Source: JBMNKL01 sp050261495
Lineage (GTDB): Bacteria; Bacillota; Clostridia; Acetivibrionales; DTU013
Assembly: GCA_050261495.1 (NCBI GenBank)
Contig: JBLNDI010000011.1
Location: 1-24,326, forward strand
Reading direction: 5' to 3'
DNA length: 24,326 nucleotides
A program made the translations under genes and the position numbers. Position 1 is the first letter of the stretch. The number at the start of each line of letters is the position of its first letter. Under the pieces are notes generated by a model, which saw only the letters and a list, made by a program, of their open reading frames with translations, had not been told where the DNA came from and did not search any database. This document shows positions 14,960-23,647 of the stretch, one piece after another.

Positions 14960-16030
14960 CTAGTTTATAATTTCCTTAACGGTTTCGTAAAGCCCCGGAG
15001 TCCACTTGCGGCTGATTTCAGGATACTTGCAGAATTTCTCGGCGGCGGCTTTAAAGGATTTCAAATCCTCCCCGGCAGGCTTGTAAACCGTAACCCCTTC
15101 GTCTTCAAACATTTGCAGGTAGTCTTCCGTTTGCCTTTCAAGGTACTCGTTGTTGGCCTTGCCTGCTTCAACGGCAGTCTCGATCAATATCTTCTGATGC
15201 TTTTCAGACAGGCTGTTGAAGAATTTTGTTCCTACGCACCAGGTGGTGAAGTTCTTTACATGGCCGTCGAGTATCAGGTAATTGGCGACCTCATAATACC
15301 TGCCTTTATAAAGAAGGGGAATAAGATTTTCCAAACCGTCAATCGTTCCCTCCTGCAAAGCTTCATACACCTTTCCCAGGGCCATGGGGGCAGGGGAAGC
15401 GCCCAATGCTTCAAACCCTTTTTCAAACACCGTGATATCCGGCACCGCGATTCTCATTCCGGCAAGGTCTGAAGCGTTGTGTACAGGCTTGGTGGTTAGG
15501 ATGTGCCTTTCACCGTGAATCCAGTTGGACGCGAGTACCTTGAAACCTTTTTCTTCAAGCTTTGCACATCGCTCCGTATACCAGTCGCTTTCCACAAGTT
15601 TCCAGCAATCCTTCCACGTGTCGAAGAGATATGGAGCGAACATAATGCCGAAATCCGGCACGCCCCTTTCGGCATAGGCAGTCACGTCGGCAATTGTGCA
15701 GACAGGCGCGCCTTTCAGCATCTCATCCATAAGTTCGTCTCTGGTTCCCAATAAGCTTGCAGGAGATAGTTCTACCTTGATCTCACCGTTGCTTCTTTCT
15801 TCAATCATCTGATTCCAATCGTTGCAAGCCATATCGACAGGTTCTCCCGAGCTGCTTTCGTAGGCAACATAAAGGGTTATCTGCTTATTTCCCCCGTCGG
15901 CTGCCTGCGTTGACTGGTCTTTCTGTTCCCCGCTTTTTGACGGATTCCCTGCGCATCCGCCGGATAATACGCCTGCCAGGGCTATAACCAGGACAACTGC
16001 CAGTATCCGTTCCACACGTTTTCTTATCAC
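14960..16030 (-). CDS. dctP: TRAP transporter solute-binding lipoprotein DctP (first copy)
   Basis: The 356-residue protein has a basic N-terminus, a hydrophobic segment and LSGGC (Cys26), followed by a polar linker, as in Gram-positive binding lipoproteins. The DctP fold is clear from WNQMIEERSNGEIKVE, FGIMFAPYLF and GASPAPMALGKVYEALQEG. At the place of the canonical carboxylate-binding arginine (GLKIRVP in typical members, R147 in SiaP) it reads GMRIAVP, with Ala195 instead. It may therefore bind a different ligand or bind it differently. The start is GTG 16030 with GAGGAGG six nt upstream. It is the first gene of the TRAP locus, divergent from hprK; the second copy follows after 345 bp. 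Confidence 0.88.
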   Translation of the reverse strand: MIRKRVERILAVVLVIALAGVLSGGCAGNPSKSGEQKDQSTQAADGGNKQITLYVAYESSSGEPVDMACNDWNQMIEERSNGEIKVELSPASLLGTRDELMDEMLKGAPVCTIADVTAYAERGVPDFGIMFAPYLFDTWKDCWKLVESDWYTERCAKLEEKGFKVLASNWIHGERHILTTKPVHNASDLAGMRIAVPDITVFEKGFEALGASPAPMALGKVYEALQEGTIDGLENLIPLLYKGRYYEVANYLILDGHVKNFTTWCVGTKFFNSLSEKHQKILIETAVEAGKANNEYLERQTEDYLQMFEDEGVTVYKPAGEDLKSFKAAAEKFCKYPEISRKWTPGLYETVKEIIN

Positions 16031-16132
16031 GGTGATCCTCCTCTAAAGCAATTTTATATGCCAATCCATATGCCGCCGCGTTGCCGTCCGCAGTAATATC
16101 AACACTCGCTGACAGAATAAAATTATATGACT

Positions 16133-16161
16133 AGAATAGCAATTTTGCTTTCAAAAGACAA
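16133..16161 (-). promoter_or_regulatory. Candidate promoter for dctP1
   Basis: On the minus strand TTGTCT (16156-16161) and TATTCT (16133-16138) are 17 bp apart, about 100 bp before the GTG start. The remaining 291-bp divergent gap also holds a TATAAT at 16221-16226 facing hprK without a good -35. Confidence 0.45.
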
Positions 16162-16321
16162 GATTGCATTGCATAACCGGGCGCCGCAATTTTATTATCG
16201 CAAAATCGTTTTGTTTGGTATATAATTTAAACTGGCAATATCCCGGATGTACCGGACAGGCAACAGGTTAAACGGGCCGGCAGGCGGGATTGGGATAGTA
16301 AAATGTTCCTGGAGGTAGGGA

Positions 16322-17236
16322 ATGTTTACCGTAAAATTAAGAGATATAATAAATGAATTTCAGTTGGAACCGGTATGCATGAACGAATCCGCCGGCGATA
16401 TCGAGATAACCACTTCGGACGTCAACAGGCCCGGGCTGCAGTTATCGGGGTACATGGAGCATTTCGGCACCGACAGGATACAGATAATAGGCAAGGTTGA
16501 AACGGCGTACCTGGCAAGCCTGTCGCCGCAGGAACGGCTCAGGCGCCTGGACGGGTATTTCAGGAACGGTTTTCCATGCCTTGTAATAGCAAGGAATATC
16601 GAGCCCTTCGAAGAGATGATCTCCGTATCCCGAAAATATGGTATACCTGTTCTCAGGACCGACGACATAACATCGAGGTTCATGAGCGGGCTTATACGGT
16701 ACCTGAATGTCATGCTGGCGCCGAGGGTATCGATGCACGGGGTGCTGGTAGAGGTTTACGGCGAGGGCGTTTTAATCCTGGGAGAAAGCGGCGTGGGCAA
16801 GAGCGAGACAGCGCTGGAGCTTGTCAAGAGGGGCCACAGGCTTATTGCCGATGATATTGTCGAAATCAGGAGGGTTTCCGACAGGACGCTGCTTGCATCC
16901 GCGCCCGAGAATATCAGGCACTTTATAGAGATAAGGGGAATCGGCATACTGGATGTAAAAAACCTGTATGGCATGGGCGCGGTTAAAATGCAGGAAAATA
17001 TTAATCTTGTAATCAAGCTGGAACTGTGGGACAAGAGAAAAAACTACGAGCGCCTTGGACTGGATGATCAATTCACCGAAATACTGGGCATATCGGTGCC
17101 CTCCCTTGTGATACCGGTAAAACCGGGAAGAAACCTGGCAATAATTGTTGAAGTGGCTGCCATGAACAACAGGCAGAAAAAGATGGGATACAACGCCGCA
17201 AAAGCAATCAGCGAGCGTTTTATGAGATACGACTGA
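16322..17236 (+). CDS. hprK: HPr kinase/phosphorylase
   Basis: HprK phosphorylates Ser46 of HPr (and removes the phosphate) according to glycolytic state, and HPr-Ser-P is the co-repressor of CcpA in Firmicutes. The 304-residue protein has the usual length. The N-terminal MurF-like half ends near 130. The kinase half holds the catalytic His139 (MHGVLVEVYG), the P-loop GESGVGKS at 154-161, acidic DD at 178-179 and the family signature FIEIRGIGILDVKNLYG at 201-217. GGAGGTAGGG precedes ATG 16322. It heads the conserved hprK-murB-rapZ-yvcK-whiA cluster, 65 bp before murB. A TATAAT at 16221-16226 is a likely -10 although the -35 is weak. Confidence 0.96.
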   Translation: MFTVKLRDIINEFQLEPVCMNESAGDIEITTSDVNRPGLQLSGYMEHFGTDRIQIIGKVETAYLASLSPQERLRRLDGYFRNGFPCLVIARNIEPFEEMISVSRKYGIPVLRTDDITSRFMSGLIRYLNVMLAPRVSMHGVLVEVYGEGVLILGESGVGKSETALELVKRGHRLIADDIVEIRRVSDRTLLASAPENIRHFIEIRGIGILDVKNLYGMGAVKMQENINLVIKLELWDKRKNYERLGLDDQFTEILGISVPSLVIPVKPGRNLAIIVEVAAMNNRQKKMGYNAAKAISERFMRYD

Positions 17237-17301
17237 CGGCAGGGAACGGCTTTTTGCTGAAGCTTACTGCAAAGTAAAATAGTTATGGGGAGAGCGGGGA
17301 T

Positions 17302-18216
17302 TTGAACAAGGTAATAATAGCGGAACTCCTGGCCAACCTGCAGGGAACGGGCGCCGTCACGGTCAACGAGCCGATGGCGGAGCATACGTCTTTCAAAATC
17401 GGGGGTGCGGCGGACGTTTTCGTAAAACCGCGCAATATCGAAGGACTGGTTAATGTAGTGAATACATGCATGGAAAAAAGGATACCGCTTTTTGTAATGG
17501 GAAACGGGACAAACCTGCTGGTGCGGGACAAGGGCATCAGGGGCGTCGTTATGCAGGTTGCCGAAAATATCGGGTCATACGAAGTCGAAGGGGAGTGTAT
17601 TGCAGCCGAGGCTGGCATTTCGCTCTCGAAGTTGGCGAGGATTGCAATGGAGCATGGGCTTTCCGGCCTGGAATTTGCGGAAGGCATTCCGGGGACTCTC
17701 GGGGGAGCGGTTGCCATGAACGCGGGGGCTTACGACGGTGAAATGTCGATGGTCGTGGAAGCCTCGGAATACTTGAGTCCCGACGGAAATGTTGTTACCG
17801 TCGGCAAATCGCAGCACCGGTTCGGCAAACGGACCAGCTTCGTGCAAACAGACGGGGGAGTGGTGCTGAAGACCAGGCTAAAGCTGAGGAAAGACGATAA
17901 AGAGCGGATAAAAGCAAAAATGGAAGAGTTCAGGGCAAGCAGGCAGAAAAAGCAGCCGCTGGATCTTCCAAGCGCAGGGAGCATTTTTAAAAGGCCTGAA
18001 GGCTATTTTGCAGGAAAGCTGATACAGGACTGCGGACTCAGGGGATTCCGCATCGGCGATGCGGAAGTGTCCGGCCTGCATTGCGGGTTTATTGTCAACA
18101 GGGGAAATGCTTCCGCCGAAGATGTTTTAAAGCTGATAGAGTATATACGGGAAAAAGTATACGCCAGGTTTGGCGTGGAATTGCAAACGGAAGTAAAAAT
18201 AGTCGGCGAGGCATGA
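17302..18216 (+). CDS. murB: UDP-N-acetylenolpyruvoylglucosamine reductase MurB
   Basis: MurB reduces UDP-GlcNAc-enolpyruvate to UDP-MurNAc with NADPH and FAD, the second committed step of peptidoglycan synthesis. FAD-binding segments FKIGGAADVFVKP (31-43), VMGNGTNLLV (65-74) and GIPGTLGGAVAMNAGAYDGE (128-147) are clear. The catalytic Ser lies in PSAGSIFKRP (S227) and the C-terminal Glu in LQTEVKIVG (E297). The conserved aromatic before R177 (usually FxYRxS) reads FGKRTS, a mild oddity. The length of 304 and the absence of the extra loop fit the type II enzymes of Gram-positives. The start is TTG 17302 behind GCGGGGA. The rapZ start follows after 52 bp. Confidence 0.95.
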   Translation: MNKVIIAELLANLQGTGAVTVNEPMAEHTSFKIGGAADVFVKPRNIEGLVNVVNTCMEKRIPLFVMGNGTNLLVRDKGIRGVVMQVAENIGSYEVEGECIAAEAGISLSKLARIAMEHGLSGLEFAEGIPGTLGGAVAMNAGAYDGEMSMVVEASEYLSPDGNVVTVGKSQHRFGKRTSFVQTDGGVVLKTRLKLRKDDKERIKAKMEEFRASRQKKQPLDLPSAGSIFKRPEGYFAGKLIQDCGLRGFRIGDAEVSGLHCGFIVNRGNASAEDVLKLIEYIREKVYARFGVELQTEVKIVGEA

Positions 18217-18268
18217 AAGGGTTAAATGTCAGGCAGGCAGCATGCAAATTGCGCAGGTGGGGTACGGG

Positions 18269-19144
18269 ATGAGATTTATTGTGATAACGGGAATATCGGG
18301 AGCGGGAAAGAGCTTGGTTGCCAAGCATCTTGAGGATGAAGGCTTCTTTTGCATTGACAATCTCCCGCCGCTGCTGATACCGAAAATAGCCGAGATGTGT
18401 TCCCAGAGCTACAAAAAAATTAACAAGATTGCCGTGGTAATAGACATACGGGGCGGCGAACTGCTTAATGACCTGTTTCCCGCGCTGGATTCGCTGAACG
18501 CGGAAGGGCATACTTATGAAATACTGTTCATGGAAGCTTCGGACAAGGTGGTCATAAAGCGCTACAAGGAATCCAGGAGAGCTCATCCGCTCGCGAAGGA
18601 GGGCAGGCTGGTAAAGGCGATTGCCGAGGAAAGGCGCCTGCTGCAAAAAATCAAGGACAGGGCGGATTATGTGATTGATACGTCCGATTTGACTCCGAAA
18701 CAGCTGAAAGAAGCCATAACAAGAATTATAGGCGACGACGCCGCGTCCAAAGGACTGATTATCGACATTATTTCATTCGGCTTCAAATACGGCATTCCTA
18801 TTGAATGCGACCTGATTTTTGACGTCAGGTTCATACCCAACCCGTATTATATAGAATCGTTGAGGAAATACACGGGAAAGCATGAGAACGTGAAGGAATA
18901 CGTGCTGGGGATGAATGAAACCGGCGAGTTTCTCGATAAATTGAATTCAATGCTGGACTTCCTGATTCCCAACTATATAAAAGAGGGGAAATCCCAGCTT
19001 GTCATAGGCATAGGCTGTACGGGCGGCAGGCACCGTTCCGTGGCCATTGCGGACAAACTGGGCAAAGACCTTGAAGAGAAAAAGCAAAGGGTGGTCATCC
19101 AGCACAGGGATATAGAAAGGGACGGCAGGAGCGCTGGAAGATGA
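18269..19144 (+). CDS. rapZ: RapZ/YvcJ nucleotide-binding protein
   Basis: The 291-residue protein opens with the P-loop MRFIVITGISGAGKS and carries the C-terminal signature IGIGCTGGRHRSVAIADKL. In Firmicutes the homologue YvcJ is a nucleotide-hydrolysing protein of the hprK-yvcK cluster; in enterics RapZ is an RNA adaptor linked to glucosamine-6-phosphate sensing. An enterobacterial-type sRNA role cannot be assumed here. The frame extends to 18242, but AGGTGGGG ahead of ATG 18269 and the usual family N-terminus favour the later start. Its stop overlaps the yvcK start as ATGA. Confidence 0.93.
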   Translation: MRFIVITGISGAGKSLVAKHLEDEGFFCIDNLPPLLIPKIAEMCSQSYKKINKIAVVIDIRGGELLNDLFPALDSLNAEGHTYEILFMEASDKVVIKRYKESRRAHPLAKEGRLVKAIAEERRLLQKIKDRADYVIDTSDLTPKQLKEAITRIIGDDAASKGLIIDIISFGFKYGIPIECDLIFDVRFIPNPYYIESLRKYTGKHENVKEYVLGMNETGEFLDKLNSMLDFLIPNYIKEGKSQLVIGIGCTGGRHRSVAIADKLGKDLEEKKQRVVIQHRDIERDGRSAGR

Positions 19145-20301
19145 GGTTTATGAATTGGCTCGGACCGGGCAAACGGTCGAAAAGAAAAATATCGGTTGAT
19201 TCAAAGAAGCTGAGCAAGCTTTTGTACGATAAGAGAATACTGATAAAAGGTCCCAAAATCGTTGCGATAGGCGGGGGAACAGGCTTGTCGACAATGCTTC
19301 GGGGCCTTAAAATGTTCAGTTCGAATATTACCGCTGTAGTGACGGTTGCCGACGACGGCGGCGGATCCGGGATGCTCAGGCAGGAACTGGGCATGCTGCC
19401 GCCGGGCGATATTAGGAACTGCATACTCGCCCTCGCGGATACGGAGCCTATTCTTGAGCAGCTCTTGCAATACCGGTTCCAGGACGGCTCATTAAAGGGG
19501 CAAAGCTTCGGGAACTTGTTCCTGGCGGCAATGGACGGGATATCTTCAAATTTTGTAGAGGCCGTCAGAAGGGTAAGCGATGTTCTTGCCGTGACCGGCA
19601 GGGTGTTGCCGGTAACGCTGGAGAACGTCACGCTGAACGCGGAATTGGACGACGGGGGTATCATTTGCGGCGAATCCAGGATCGGTGAGCACAGGGACTT
19701 CTATAAGGGGAAAATAAAGCGCGTATACCTGGAGCCGTCGAACGCGGAGCCCCTCCAGGACGTGCTGGACGCCACCAGTGAAGCGGATATAATCGCGCTT
19801 GGCCCCGGCAGCCTCTATACCAGCATCATTCCCAACCTGCTGGTCAGAGGCGTGTGTGACGCCATAGAAAACAGCAAAGCGCTTAAGGTCTATGTATGCA
19901 ATGTCATGACCCAGCCCTCGGAAACGGAGGGATACAGCGCGTACGACCATATCAGGGCGCTGGAGGAGCACTCATACCCCGGTATGGTCGAATGCTGCAT
20001 TGTCAATAATTCATACATACCGGAGAAGCTGCTGGAGAAGTATTTGAACGACGGCGCGGAGCAGGTGCGGATAGACAGGGAAAAGATATTGAATGCCGGC
20101 ATCAGGCTGATAGAAGGCAATTTTGCTTCCCTGAAAAACAACCTTGTAAGGCATGATCCGCTGAAACTGGCAAGAGTGGTTATTGAATACGCCGCTGAAA
20201 ACGTGCTGGCCAGGGACAGCAAAAGGGCGGTGGATTACTACTATGTCAGGCATATGCTGAAAAATGCGCCGGGCGGGGCGGACCTTCGAAATCCCAGGTA
20301 G
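19141..20301 (+). CDS. yvcK: YvcK/CofD-like protein (gluconeogenesis and morphology factor)
   Basis: The 386-residue protein is a CofD-like UDP-sugar-binding protein needed in Bacillus for growth on gluconeogenic carbon and for normal cell shape. The nucleotide-binding loop VAIGGGTGLSTMLRGLK is at 41-57, followed by TVADDGGGSGMLR and LPPGDIRNCILAL. Later GPGSLYTSIIPNLLV is also typical. About 38 residues precede the core, a basic extension that may contact membrane or partner. It starts inside the rapZ stop (ATGA), so the pair is translationally coupled. whiA follows after 29 bp. Confidence 0.94.
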   Translation: MRFMNWLGPGKRSKRKISVDSKKLSKLLYDKRILIKGPKIVAIGGGTGLSTMLRGLKMFSSNITAVVTVADDGGGSGMLRQELGMLPPGDIRNCILALADTEPILEQLLQYRFQDGSLKGQSFGNLFLAAMDGISSNFVEAVRRVSDVLAVTGRVLPVTLENVTLNAELDDGGIICGESRIGEHRDFYKGKIKRVYLEPSNAEPLQDVLDATSEADIIALGPGSLYTSIIPNLLVRGVCDAIENSKALKVYVCNVMTQPSETEGYSAYDHIRALEEHSYPGMVECCIVNNSYIPEKLLEKYLNDGAEQVRIDREKILNAGIRLIEGNFASLKNNLVRHDPLKLARVVIEYAAENVLARDSKRAVDYYYVRHMLKNAPGGADLRNPR

Positions 20302-20330
20302 GCCTGCCAAGAGAAACTTGCAGGAGGATA

Positions 20331-21314
20331 TTGGAATTGTCGTTTTCATCAACCGTGAAAAATGAATTATGCCGGATTGAAAATATAAATAATTGCTGCC
20401 TGCTTGCGGAACTTGCGGCAGCGATTTGCTTCAACGGGACGGTGGACCTGTCTCCCGGCGGCGGCTTTAGTGTGCGGCTGACAACGGAAAATGCGGCATT
20501 TGCCAGGAGGGTTTACAGCACGATCAAGAAAACATGTTCCATCAACCCCGAAGTATCCATACGCAGGAGCAAAAAATTAAAGAAGCACGTATCTTATGTT
20601 ATTCGAATCACGCATGCGGCCGGATCTTCCAGGGTGCTTGAACAGGCGGGCGTTTCGGTGAACCCGGGCGAAGCCGGCGCTGATAATGATGCTGGACGGC
20701 GCCCCGTAATTGTTTGCGGCAAAAAAGGCTTGAACAGGCAATGCTGCAGGAAAGCGTTCCTGAGAGGCGCATTTCTTGCAAGCGGATCAATCAGCGACCC
20801 GGAAAAGACATACCACCTCGAGGTGATTTCACATACCCGCGAACAGGCGGTGTGCCTGACGGAAATACTTGAATCCTTTGGAGTCCGTTCCAGGATTATT
20901 TCAAGAAAAGGGAGCTTTGTCGTATATCTTAAAGAAGGCGAGAGCATAGTCGACTTTCTCAATATCACCGGCGCGCACAATGCGCTGATGAGTCTCGAAA
21001 ACGTGCGGATACTTAAGGATATGCGCAACAGCGTAAACAGGATTGTCAACTGTGAAACGGCAAACCTCGGCAAAACGGTTAACGCTTCGCTGAGACACGT
21101 TGAAAATATACGTTATATTGCTGAAAACATAGGGTTTGACAAGCTTCCCCCGGGTCTTCGCGAAATAGCGGAACTCAGGCTCGCATCCACCGACGCAAGC
21201 CTTGCCGAGTTGGGACAGATGTTGTCACCCCCGCTGGGCAAATCCGGGGTTAACCACAGGCTCAGGAAATTGGACCTGATAGCCGAAAAGCACAGGAAGC
21301 AGGGCGGATCGTGA
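20331..21314 (+). CDS. whiA: WhiA, DNA-binding sporulation/cell-division regulator
   Basis: The 327-residue protein begins with the family signature SFSSTVKNELCRI, continues with a LAGLIDADG-like homing-endonuclease fold that lacks nuclease function (AFLRGAFLASGSISDPEKTYHLE), and ends with a helix-turn-helix (LAELGQMLSPPLGKSGVNHRLRKL). WhiA controls sporulation in Streptomyces and affects division and chromosome segregation in Bacillus. The start is TTG 20331, with AGGAGG at 20322-20327. It is the last gene of the cluster here. The 64-bp gap to the convergent dehydrogenase gene shows no clear terminator. Confidence 0.94.
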   Translation: MELSFSSTVKNELCRIENINNCCLLAELAAAICFNGTVDLSPGGGFSVRLTTENAAFARRVYSTIKKTCSINPEVSIRRSKKLKKHVSYVIRITHAAGSSRVLEQAGVSVNPGEAGADNDAGRRPVIVCGKKGLNRQCCRKAFLRGAFLASGSISDPEKTYHLEVISHTREQAVCLTEILESFGVRSRIISRKGSFVVYLKEGESIVDFLNITGAHNALMSLENVRILKDMRNSVNRIVNCETANLGKTVNASLRHVENIRYIAENIGFDKLPPGLREIAELRLASTDASLAELGQMLSPPLGKSGVNHRLRKLDLIAEKHRKQGGS

Positions 21315-21378
21315 TATCCGCGATACCTGCCTCCCCGGGTGTGCTTGTGACGGATGGCATATCTGAAGGTGGTTGTTT

Positions 21379-22335
21379 TCAGGTCACCGTATTCACGGGA
21401 TTGCCCGCCAGGAAAGCTTTAATATTTTCCAGGGCTATATCCAGGAGACGCTTGCGGCTTTCCTTCGGAGCCCATGCTATATGCGGCGTTATTATGCAGT
21501 TTGGAGCCGAAAGAAGCGGATTGTCGGCTTTGATAGGCTCTTCGGAAACCACGTCCACAGCCGCATAGGCGACTTTCCCGCTGCATAGAGCCTCTTTCAA
21601 ATCTTCTTCCACTATCAAAGGCCCGCGTCCGGTATTTATTATAATTACGCCATCCTTCATTTTTGCAATGGTGTTTTTATTGATAATTCCTTTTGTTGAA
21701 GGCGACAGCGGGCAGTGGAGCGAAATTACGTCCGAGTTTTCCAAAAGCCCGTCAAGCGTCGCATAGCGCAGCGTTTCGCTTTCAAGGGACTTGTCTTGAT
21801 GCCGGGCGGTGGCCAGGACATTCATTCCCAAACTCTGCGCTACTTTGGCCACGGCTTGTCCTATGCGGCCGAAACCGATGCATCCCATGGTTTTTCCGGC
21901 CAGTTCGATGAGCGGGTACTTCCAGAAGCAAAAATCCAAACTGCGTGCCCATTCACCCGCTTTTACCGCATCGTTATGCTTCCCCACGTGATGGCATATT
22001 TCCAGCAGCAGGGCAATTGTGAATTGCGCCGTGGCCATGGTTGCATACGTGGGTATATTTGTAACGGTTATATTCCTTTTAGCCGCGGCCCGGACATCAA
22101 CTACATTGTATCCCGTGGCAAGCACACCCACATATTTAATTGAAGGGCATGCGTTGAATATTTCCTCGTCCAGCGGTGTTTTATTTGTAAGGATGATTTC
22201 AGCATCGCCGATACGCGGTATTATTTCTTCCCTGGATGTACGGTCGTAGACCGTGAGTCCGCCCAGCGCGCCGAATCCTTCCCAGCTTAGATCTCCCGGG
22301 TTTGCACAATATCCGTCCAGCACTACTATTTTCAT
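21379..22335 (-). CDS. D-isomer-specific 2-hydroxyacid dehydrogenase (glycerate/hydroxypyruvate reductase type)
   Basis: The 318-residue protein has the two-domain fold of NAD(P)-dependent D-2-hydroxyacid dehydrogenases. The dinucleotide site is GFGRIGQ (154-160). The catalytic set is R237 in NTGRGPL, E266 in SEEP and H285 in ITPHIAWAP. VLATGYNVVDV and TYATMATAQF resemble hydroxypyruvate/glycerate reductases, so it may interconvert a 2-keto acid such as hydroxypyruvate with its D-hydroxy acid. AGGAGG precedes ATG 22335. It lies 105 bp downstream of the isomerase gene on the same strand, probably in the same transcript, suggesting a small sugar or sugar-acid pathway. Confidence 0.88.
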   Translation of the reverse strand: MKIVVLDGYCANPGDLSWEGFGALGGLTVYDRTSREEIIPRIGDAEIILTNKTPLDEEIFNACPSIKYVGVLATGYNVVDVRAAAKRNITVTNIPTYATMATAQFTIALLLEICHHVGKHNDAVKAGEWARSLDFCFWKYPLIELAGKTMGCIGFGRIGQAVAKVAQSLGMNVLATARHQDKSLESETLRYATLDGLLENSDVISLHCPLSPSTKGIINKNTIAKMKDGVIIINTGRGPLIVEEDLKEALCSGKVAYAAVDVVSEEPIKADNPLLSAPNCIITPHIAWAPKESRKRLLDIALENIKAFLAGNPVNTVT

Positions 22336-22440
22336 TGCCTAATACCTCCTGATTAGTTTTAGTGCTTATTTAATTAATGTTTTGTTTATTTAATGTTTTT
22401 TTTCTAATGCTTTATTTATTGCTGTATCGCCAATCCTGCA

Positions 22441-23358
22441 TCAATAATCTTCCAAAAGCGCCCATGCACGGTTCAGGACGCGCTTTGTATTGGCGATTAC
22501 CAACCCGGGGTCTTCTTCCTTCCATGGTTTTACCTCAAAGGACAATACCAAGGGATTGTCCTTGTCGAACATGTTTTCATCTTTCAGGCATTTCAAAAAG
22601 TCCATAAGGTCTTTTACCGAATTGACCGAATTGGGGAAGTTGAAGCGGGGATGAGTGTCTCCGTAAGCTTCCATGGCAGGTTTCCCCAGGACTGCGCTGC
22701 CAATATGGAGATGGGTGATGTACGGTTTCAGGCTTTGGATTACAAAACGGCTTGTCTCATGTGTCTGCGGGATATGGGACAAATCGATCAGCAGTCCGAA
22801 ATTGTCGCAGGATTCCCTGACCTCGGCTGCGAACCTTGCCGCCAGCGGCGCGGGACCGATTAACGATTTTTTGTCTATATCATAGTCAAATACCTCGAGC
22901 TCCACGGACATGCATTTTTCTTTTGCATACGCGCACAGCGCCTTCGTGGTCCTGACCAGCTGCCTGTATGACTGTGCCTTGCTCTCTTCTTCGTATTTGC
23001 CGGCCATGAAAGCTATTCCTTTTGCCCCGAGGTATTCGGCTTCGTCAATCGCTTCGATGAGGGTGGCTTGCGCTTTCAAACGGTCCTCTTCGTTTGTTGC
23101 GTTCGGGTTAAGGCCGGTTGTGAGCAGGCGCGGCTGGGCGCAATAACATACGGTTACCCCTGCCTCGTCAAGCATCCTGCGGACGCGGCTGCGGACTTCA
23201 TCGTTCTTTATCCAGGTAATTTCTACCGCGTCGAAATAGTCATCTTCCAGGATTTTTTGCAGCGTCTCCGCTATTGGCCCTTCGCCTTTCATTACCTGGG
23301 GGAATGACATGAAATGGACTGTCCCGATCTTGAAATACTTGTGCATCGATTCCTTCAA
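22441..23358 (-). CDS. Sugar phosphate isomerase/epimerase-family TIM barrel protein
   Basis: The 305-residue protein looks like the xylose-isomerase-like TIM barrel (AP_endonuc_2) family. Metal-ligand candidates fall on successive strands: E in DAVEIT, E in SVELEVFDYD, D and H in LLIDLSHIPQT, H in THLHIGSA, and E in LSFEVKPW. Such enzymes isomerise or epimerise keto-sugars and inositol derivatives; the substrate is unknown. The open frame begins at an ATG at 23418, but the likely -10 box lies at 23409-23414, so that ATG is not on the message. AAAGGAGGG placed 8 nt before TTG 23358 marks the real start. A 2-hydroxyacid dehydrogenase gene follows. Confidence 0.78.
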   Translation of the reverse strand: MKESMHKYFKIGTVHFMSFPQVMKGEGPIAETLQKILEDDYFDAVEITWIKNDEVRSRVRRMLDEAGVTVCYCAQPRLLTTGLNPNATNEEDRLKAQATLIEAIDEAEYLGAKGIAFMAGKYEEESKAQSYRQLVRTTKALCAYAKEKCMSVELEVFDYDIDKKSLIGPAPLAARFAAEVRESCDNFGLLIDLSHIPQTHETSRFVIQSLKPYITHLHIGSAVLGKPAMEAYGDTHPRFNFPNSVNSVKDLMDFLKCLKDENMFDKDNPLVLSFEVKPWKEEDPGLVIANTKRVLNRAWALLEDY

Positions 23359-23408
23359 CCCTGGTCCCTCCTTTGGTTCATGCGGCATAAATTCCAAATT
23401 CATTATCC

Positions 23409-23436
23409 ATGATAACATATAATTTTTTATTTACAA
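23409..23436 (-). promoter_or_regulatory. Candidate promoter for the isomerase-dehydrogenase pair
   Basis: On the minus strand TTGTAA (23431-23436) and TATCAT (23409-23414) are 16 bp apart, placing the transcript start near 23402 and the TTG start about 45 nt downstream. It is back-to-back with the sigma-H promoter. Confidence 0.5.
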
Positions 23437-23519
23437 GATTAAATGAGGTTAAAGCGAAGTTCTTGTCGTATTTTGAAATAAAAAAACCTGCCGCCTTACA
23501 AATATTCCTATTTTTCTTT

Positions 23520-23548
23520 GAAGGATATTTAATGTCGTTGAAGAATTA
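23520..23548 (+). promoter_or_regulatory. Sigma-H promoter of the spoIIA operon
   Basis: GAAGGATAT (23520-23528), 11 bp, then GAAGAATTA (23540-23548) fits the Bacillus sigma-H consensus RnAGGAWWW-N11/12-RnnGAATWW at every fixed position. It faces spoIIAA, and spoIIA operons are known sigma-H targets at the onset of sporulation. Confidence 0.85.
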
Positions 23549-23556
23549 GTACTACA

Positions 23557-23607
23557 GCGAAAATACTGCGGGTTCGCAAGGCGCCCGAACGGCGCCGTGG
23601 TTTTCGC
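23557..23607 (+). promoter_or_regulatory. 5'-terminal hairpin in the spoIIA leader
   Basis: GCGAAAA (23557-23563) pairs perfectly with TTTTCGC (23601-23607). Inside, GTTCG (23572-23576) can pair with CGAAC (23586-23590), or GGCGCC (23580-23585) with GGCGCC (23591-23596). The transcript from the sigma-H promoter should start within a few nt of 23555, so the stem would be almost at the 5' end, a position that usually stabilises mRNA. Confidence 0.5.
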
Positions 23608-23647
23608 CCAAGCAGGCATTTACAACGGATATGCGGGGGAGATGCAA

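Noticed and set aside
21311..21568. GTG frame overlapping the whiA stop, beginning MISAIPASPGVL
   Set aside because: The GTGA overlap is attractive and the opening faintly recalls PTS enzyme I, but most of the frame is antisense to the clear dehydrogenase gene and no ribosome site stands out.
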